A stretch of DNA of 64,000 bases from Myxocyprinus asiaticus (lineage: Eukaryota > Chordata > Actinopteri > Cypriniformes > Catostomidae): positions 51,352,001 to 51,416,000 of the forward strand of contig NC_059346.1 in the NCBI RefSeq assembly GCF_019703515.2, in the 5' to 3' direction. A program made the translations under genes and the position numbers. How positions within the stretch are numbered: the first letter of the stretch is position 1; every line of letters begins with the position of its first letter. The notes beneath the pieces were generated by a model. That model saw only the letters and a program-made list of their open reading frames with translations. It made no database searches and was not told where the DNA came from. Positions 57,928 to 64,000 of this stretch are shown piece after piece.

Positions 57928-59059
57928 TACTTGTGCGACCTTTGGGACATTTTTGTCTTTTTCATTTTCATTTTTTCGATCATTTTGGCTGTGTTAATGC
58001 CAACGGAATAAATTTAGCCAAAGGTGTGTATTTTTGGGGGAATTTTGATATTTCAACCTCAGTCCCTATAATACATCTATAATACACTGTGTACACAAAA
58101 TAGTTACACTCAGGACCTTAAGGACAAAAATGTCCCCATTGAAACTCATTAAAACTGCAATATTTGATCCCAGTGCCATTAAAGAATAAAATCATGAATT
58201 CTATGATATTATGCTTTCATTCTGGATCCCTGGCTTCAAAATATACATTTTTTATATTTTCCACCAGATGGTGCCATTTTTCTCATGTTTAGCCTATGGA
58301 GCAAATACATGCTTTTTTCCTATTTTCTATTTGCTGTATTATAGAGCACTGCAGGCCAATTGAATAAATGATGCAGCTAAAATGGTGTGGGTGTGTTGGT
58401 ATGGATGTCAGAGTGTACTTTGTATGTGTGTATTGAGAAGCTTTTGTGTGTGTGTGTAAACATCAGTGGCATTATGTAAACAAACTGGCATTTAAAGGGT
58501 TAAAATCCTGAAAATTAATTAATATTTGGTAGTTATGATCAGGACTGATATTGGTTAAAAAATCAAGTTAAGCGAAAGTGGAAAATAATATTAATATAAA
58601 ATATTTTGATGACAGTTTTTTAACATGGACATTTTTGTCCTCTAAGGTCCTGATTCAGTTTTTTTTATTTTTTTATTTTTTTATTTTTTTAAATCTGACA
58701 CTGCACAAAAAATAATAATGCATCAAAATCAATGTTGTTGCTAATCATTGACATATCCCAAACTGTTATAATCCCCCCCCCCCCCCCCTTTTCATTTAGT
58801 ATATGGAACATAATTATTTTTTCATAAAAAAACAACAGTGGCATTATATAAACAAACTGGCATTTAAAGGGTTAAAATCCTGAAAATGAATAAAAATTTG
58901 GTAATTATGATCAGGACTGATGTTGGTAAAAAAAAAAAAATTAACTAATTGAAAGTGGAAAATATTATTAATATATAATATTATTATGGCAGTTTTTTCA
59001 TGGGGACTTTTGTGTCCTCTAAGGACCTCTGAGTAACTTTTTTTATTGATGCACAAGGG
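57928..59059. mobile_element. piggyBac-like nonautonomous element, TTAA-flanked
   Basis: Direct TTAA on both sides (57924-57927 and 59060-59063). Inverted ends share the core CTTGTGC (left TACTTGTGCGACC, right inverse CCCTTGTGCATCA). No transposase. Subterminal GGACATTTTTGTC motifs occur in both orientations and a block of about 190 bases is duplicated inside. Confidence 0.7.
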
Positions 59060-59063
59060 TTAA

Positions 59064-59565
59064 TGGAATATCAATTATCCAGATATTAATCTTATAAAGT
59101 TTATAAAGGAGTTGAATGTAATATTAATATTATAAAAAGATGTTTTTCTAATTTTCTTTCAGTCAAATTTTTTTTTTTTAACAACCCTTACAAAAAGTAC
59201 TGTGGCAGGCAGCAGTACCATGTAACAGTGATGGTATCGGTACAGTAACTTGGTATACATACTTCAAACTATAGGATGGTACTGAATGATTCCCTTTCAT
59301 ATACCATGGTACCTTAAAGGTGCACGCAGTAATTTTTCATGCCGATTCTGTCGACGGCAGTTAACGAAACATTCTTGGATGATAACATATCTGTGGTGGA
59401 TAATCTCTTTACTCAAAAACAGCGAACACAAAAACGCTGCAGCGTTGCTATGGTTATCACTTAAGTGATAACAATAATAATAATAATAATATCACTTAAG
59501 TGGTTAAAAAAAAAAAAAAAAAGATTGACAATTGTCAATCATCTCAAAAGCACTTTTTTCCCCTA
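59064..59565. other. no gene; fragment of a GGTACC-rich repeat
   Basis: 59187-59320 resembles the MITE at 53093. AAT and poly-A runs at 59470-59520. Confidence 0.4.
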
Positions 59566-59943
59566 AGAGTTCTTCTTGTGTTTTTGGAGATTTGCATTCT
59601 TCGTGCATATCGCTCCTACTGAGCAGGGAGGAGAATTTATAGTGAAAAAGGACTTAAATATTGATCTGTTTCTCACACACACCTATCATATCACTTCAGA
59701 AGATATAGAATTAACCACTGGAGTCGTATGGATTACTTTAATGCTGCCTTTATGTGCTTTTTGGAGCTTCAAAGGTCTGATCACCATTCATTTGCATTGT
59801 ATGGACCTACAGAGCAGAAATATTCTTCTAAAAATCTTCATCTGAGTTCAGCAGAAGAAAGAAACTCATATACATCTGGGATGACATGAGGGTGAGTAAA
59901 TGATGAGAGAATTTTCATTTTTGGGTGAACTATCCCTTTAAGG
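59566..59943. mobile_element. palindromic family right part
   Basis: Starts TTCTTCTTGTGTTTTTGGAG and runs to TTTTGGGTGAACTATCCCTT with the TTAA flank; the left half is missing. Confidence 0.7.
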
Positions 59944-60159
59944 ATGCATGTAATGTTGTGAAGAATACTGACATCTATCAAGAATGCTGCTTTTTTTAAT
60001 AGTATGTGTATGTTATTTGCCTGTATGTATTGCACTACTAGCAGAAGCGCATCTCAATCTCATTTGTTAATATGCTGTCTATCACACTAATCTTGTGCCC
60101 TATAGCAGGTAAGGCTCAGTACCTGATATAATGGCATTGTACAATACTTCCTTACTTGG

Positions 60160-60525
60160 CTCATTTCCCACACTACGTTGGAGCTTGAATGAAATTAAAC
60201 TTTTGGAGGTTTTGAAGAGCACAAATCTTCCCACTGTTAGCCCATAGGATGGGCCGATGAATGGCTCCATGTTTCTGGGAATTTAGCTGGGACGGGGTAT
60301 ATTGGGAGGAAAGAGTATTATTTCATAAGAGGCTCAAGCTGCATAGAGAAGAGGAAGTGAGCGATCAGAAGCATTGTAAGGCTGTGATTGTGTCTGCTGT
60401 GTCAGGCCACTCTCAGACAGGAAGGGGTTTTGTGTTGAAAACGGTTGCTGAGTGCATGTCTGGAGATGTCACTTGCAACTGGACGACTTGACAATGCTGT
60501 AATGCCAGAATGAGAGATGAGGTAA
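60160..60525 (+). other. unassigned segment upstream of tlcd5
   Basis: Relatively GC-richer sequence than its flanks, without recognisable repeat ends. GAGATGAG|GTAAAA near 60520 could be the donor of a noncoding first exon for tlcd5, since that gene needs upstream 5' UTR. No protein is recognised in the 76-codon frame here. Speculative. Confidence 0.15.
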
Positions 60526-60799
60526 AAACTGGAACTTTTTGCAAGCAGCATTGAGCTCGAAGGATGTTTCGGTTCATACATGTATTGAACTTTATTTAAG
60601 GTTTGTAAATGGAATTTCTGCAAAATACATATGAGCAATTGAGTCACCCAGTTGAGATGATATTCATTATTGTTTGAGAAATTACGTCTGAATTAGTGTC
60701 AAACGAGTGTCGAAGTCAAAATTGTTGATACATTTATCTGCAAGTCTATTGACTGTGTGCACTCTTATTGACTTTTACATAAAAACTTTTCATTTCCAG

Positions 60800-61002
60800 T
60801 ACAGAGATGCCCTTATTCATTGTGGAGACGAGTTGCAGCCTGATTGGCTGGTTCTTTCTGTATGTGTTGCTGTGTCATTTGAATGGTGAAAGAGATAATG
60901 AGTGGAATTGCAGACTGGTAACTCTGATGCATGGCATCCTGATAGTCTGTGTGACTGCCTATATTGGGTTTATTGCTGGACCATGGCCTTTCACACACCC
61001 AG
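60800..61002 (+). CDS. tlcd5: tlcd5 (tmem136) first coding exon, partial gene
   Basis: A 203-nt exon between acceptor TCATTTCCAG and donor GTGAGT. ATG at 60807 starts MPLFIVETSCSLIGWFFLYV, a first membrane segment, then EWNCRLVTLMHGILIV and AYIGFIAGPWPFTHPG. The EW-C-RLVT-HG and GPWPFTHPG motifs are characteristic of TLC domain-containing protein 5 (formerly TMEM136), a predicted multipass membrane protein of the TRAM/LAG1/CLN8 fold whose biochemical role is not established. The exon ends in phase 1 after THP, where the human protein continues. No matching continuation occurs before base 64000, so the gene is cut by the window edge. Seven bases of 5' UTR precede the ATG, so at least one noncoding exon lies upstream. 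Confidence 0.88.
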
Positions 61003-63477
61003 GTGAGTTCTCCTGCCCTGTTTTGATGTTTTTTTAAGCTTTTTACTAATTATTAATGGAAAGCATCACTATTACTATTGCTTATACTGTGGATTCTTTT
61101 TTTTTTTTTTTTTTATTTTAACAACCCCAAGTCTAACCTTCTGTGTGACCCGTCATACAGGACATGAATAATTTCTCAAATTGGGTGGGTTTCTTTTCTA
61201 AGTGATTAAACTCTGGTGCATGTTTGGGCTGCCGCCTGCAGTTTTTAACACTCAAATTTAAAAGCTCACCATTCACACATACTGTGCACTAACTGCAGAA
61301 AAATTGGTCAAATTTTTTTGAACCCCCCCCCCCCAATTAATCTCCCTTTAAAAGTCTTTTTTCATTCCACTAGATGGCAGCAAGTAATAGTAAAAAATAT
61401 TTTTTCCTCTTTCACCTTCCATCACAAAATGCAGATCTGAAATGTAGGTGGCACTCTAACACATTTTAGCCCTCACAATATGCTCATCCATAGACATTCA
61501 GTCTAATGTTCAAGCACCACCCTTGTTATTTCATCAAATATCTCGGCCTCTGAGTGGACTAGAAGCTCAATCTAGGTGTCATTAGAAAGCTGAGATCTTT
61601 TGCAATTATATAAAATATTTTATCACCAATAGTTGATTACATGTTTTTCCAATGATTTGTTTAGCATGCTTGTCCTGCTGGACCTCATATTTTGTTCTGG
61701 ACATCTAAGATATAACATTCAATAATTCACCCAAGCAAGCTCACAGACAAGTAAAAATAGCTACTTTTGTAGAAAACTGCTTAAGGTAAAAGCAGATTTA
61801 AAGTTTTTGGCTACATGAGGCTTACAGCAGCAGTTATCGGAGCATAAAAGAGACGTTTGTATTTGATGTCTTACAGAAATCATATTTTACTTTGTGATTT
61901 TTTTTTTTTTTTTTTTTTAAATCTTTCAAACTGTGGTATTAGGGCAACATATGAAACTATATAGTCACATGCCTGAGAATGAGAGCTTTCATTTTATATA
62001 TGACATGTCCATTTAAGTGCTATGTGAAAGACTTTTATATTCATACTAATATTTCTACCATATTACCTCTAGGTGGCGCTTATTTCCAACTTGGTTGTAT
62101 TCAGCTCTTAATTTGTTATTTAATGTAAAATAAATGCAAAAGTGATGGTGTTCTATGAAATGTTCAGATTCTAAGCTTTCAATGATACCACATATACTGT
62201 ACCTGCATTATGTATACGGGGACTTTTATGGGGATCTTTTCGTTTTAGGCATAAACTTATTTTTGCGGGTTGGTCTATAGTGTTTAAGTGGTTGATTTTC
62301 AGCTGTTAGACAGAAATCATATAGGCTTACATTGAAGCAGCAATGCGAGCCACATTTGGGGACCAGAATATCATATAGACTGAAGGGGGGTCCTCTTGTG
62401 AGCCAGTAAGTAACCATCAAGAATACCATAGTAAACACCATTCAGAATACCTTATCTCAGCCCTATAGCAATGCTTCTTCTATCATCTACAATTCTTGCA
62501 AGGACAGAAGTATTGATCACTCTTCATTGTAGGGATGCCTTTAAACACTAAGTATTAAACTTTGGCACATAAATTATTCTGCACCATTTGTGCTACACAC
62601 GAATGATACCTCATATTAATTTTCTAAATTTGGATTTATAATTTTCACTGCCGGATGATACTGTAAAACAGATTTAAAAATCCCACAGAGATGCATACAT
62701 ACAGCTGCAACACCCTGACAAACACCATAGACAGCAAGATTTGCATTCACATAATGCTGTTTTATCCATGTAAGATTTTTCGATAATACTGTAAAGGCAT
62801 TACAATCCAAAATTATCACAGACTCTAGGGCAAAAATGTCTCCAAAAGTGAGAAAAATGCCCCTGAAATGAATTCATACAGTATATGGGTGTTTCTTCAC
62901 CTTCAGACAATTTCATGTCCCAGGTGGTGATTTTTAATAAAACCAACAGATTTAAACTTTTTTTCTTTTTTTCCCTTTTTTTTATATGAAGGTCACATTA
63001 AAACTGACTTGGAAACTTTACCAGGGCTTCAGTATTTCTCTTGGTACTTTTCAACTGCCTTTTATGTATAGATTTTACTCTTTTAGCCTTGTCCTAGACC
63101 CAGACTTTCAATATTAAACTATTAAAATATAATATACAAATACAAATTATTACAAGTTTAAAACTATGATAATCTAAAGAAATATTAAATAAAGCATTTA
63201 AATATTTTTTGTGTGAAAATGATTTCTAAAAATTTTTTTTAAGTTACGACTGTCCCACTGTTGTGGTGTCATTTCCACCACACCAAATAATTTTGGCCCC
63301 GATAAAGTTTTTTAAAAGTTAGTGTACTTGTTAACAAAGTTGACATAATTGTCAGTGAAGAGCATGCTTGGGAAGAAATATACAGTATATGAAGAAACCA
63401 AAGAAAATTCAAGGTTAATATCACTTGTGTGCAGAGTATTTTTATTGGGTGTAATTTCCAATCAAGCCAACAGGCTC
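61003..63477 (+). other. tlcd5 intron 1 (presumed), no further exon
   Basis: No continuation of the TLC domain is recognisable. Poly-T (61098-61117, 61899-61918) and poly-C (61324-61333) runs occur, and 61370-62250 has the texture of an old dispersed repeat. Confidence 0.5.
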
Positions 63478-63905
63478 TCACACTCTCACAGCGAAATCGT
63501 CAGGATTCGTAAAATGTTTCTAAATTTGGCTAATTTGTATGATATCCTGCGACTGGTCTCGTTTCAATCCTCGCGCCTTTCACTACAGCCAATGACGTCA
63601 CTGGACATCGTTTCCATCTAATACGCGACAATTACTTGCTTCTGTCACACACAACAGCTTCCTATCATGTTTACACACCCTACTGATTGGTTAAGTTTAG
63701 ATAAGGGGGTTGGATAAGGGCATAATATTAATAAGCACGTAATTAACACCTGCACGAGCTCGCGCTTACTTCCGCATTAGACATCCGGGAACTTGCACGT
63801 GATGAAGTCGTACAAGTTTATGCGAACAAAATCGTGCGACATCACACGAAATGGCCACCTCGTAAATTATGTAGGACTTTTCATGAGATCGGGTTGATCA
63901 GGCTG
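63478..63905. mobile_element. CACCTCGTAAATTATG-family repeat, copy 2
   Basis: Uninterrupted relative of 43768-44242, ending GGACTTTTCATGAGATCGGG. Serves as the empty-site reference for the L1-tail insertion in copy 1. Confidence 0.75.
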
Positions 63906-64000
63906 TAATTTTGCCAAATTATGCAAAAAGTGTGAAAATATAATTACATATTGTTTATTTAGGATACATAAAATGCTAGTTATGTAATTAGCCTCAGCAA

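Noticed and set aside
63349..63480. GKKYTVYEE at 63370 as a distant mcam tail resembling KYIDL
   Set aside because: About 10 kb past exon 15 and beyond the tlcd5 exon; no convincing acceptor and the similarity is only two or three residues.
1..64000. CRISPR array, phage, plasmid or bacterial operon
   Set aside because: No spaced direct repeats of array type and no prokaryotic gene organisation; introns and SINEs show a vertebrate genome.

Overview
The window looks like nuclear genomic DNA of a cypriniform (carp-like) teleost. It is AT-rich, its genes are split by long introns, and it is saturated with transposable elements. The host inference rests mainly on a tRNA-headed SINE present in at least seven copies, about ten copies of a palindromic element with GGGATAGTTCACCC-type ends, fish L1 and CR1/L2/Rex1-like LINEs, and Tc1/mariner relics. 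There is no bacterial, organellar or viral gene content, so no operon logic applies.

Two host genes can be supported, both on the + strand. (1) An mcam (MCAM/CD146) orthologue runs from a tentative signal-peptide exon at 32505-32586, through fourteen well-supported coding exons at 35477-53699, to a tentative last exon at 54052-54102. Five Ig domains are encoded mostly by exon pairs, followed by a short stalk, one transmembrane helix and a cytoplasmic tail. Every adjacent splice phase agrees and the model totals 637 codons. The first and last exons are the uncertain parts. (2) The first coding exon of tlcd5 (tmem136) lies at 60800-61002; the rest of that gene should lie beyond base 64000.

Layout: 1-32.5 kb has no host exon I can defend and is mostly transposon-derived. 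It holds a Tc1/mariner cluster (3.0-6.6 kb), a three-level nested insertion with an L1 at its core (10.25-14.08 kb), a DNA element carrying a broken THAP exon nested in another element (19.5-21.5 kb), and a minus-strand LINE (26.7-30.1 kb). 32.5-56.9 kb is mcam with repeat-filled introns and a possible long 3' UTR. 57.9-59.06 kb is a TTAA-flanked piggyBac-like element. 60.8-61.0 kb is the tlcd5 exon. The rest is intergenic or intronic repeats.

Biologically, MCAM is a cell-surface adhesion receptor and TLCD5 a predicted multipass membrane protein. They are neighbours rather than pathway partners; from memory both human genes map to 11q23.3, so the pairing probably reflects conserved synteny. 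I found no clearly new system. The most unusual items are the THAP exon whose third zinc ligand has become a stop, the missing canonical mcam C-terminus, and several deeply nested insertions with recognisable target-site duplications.
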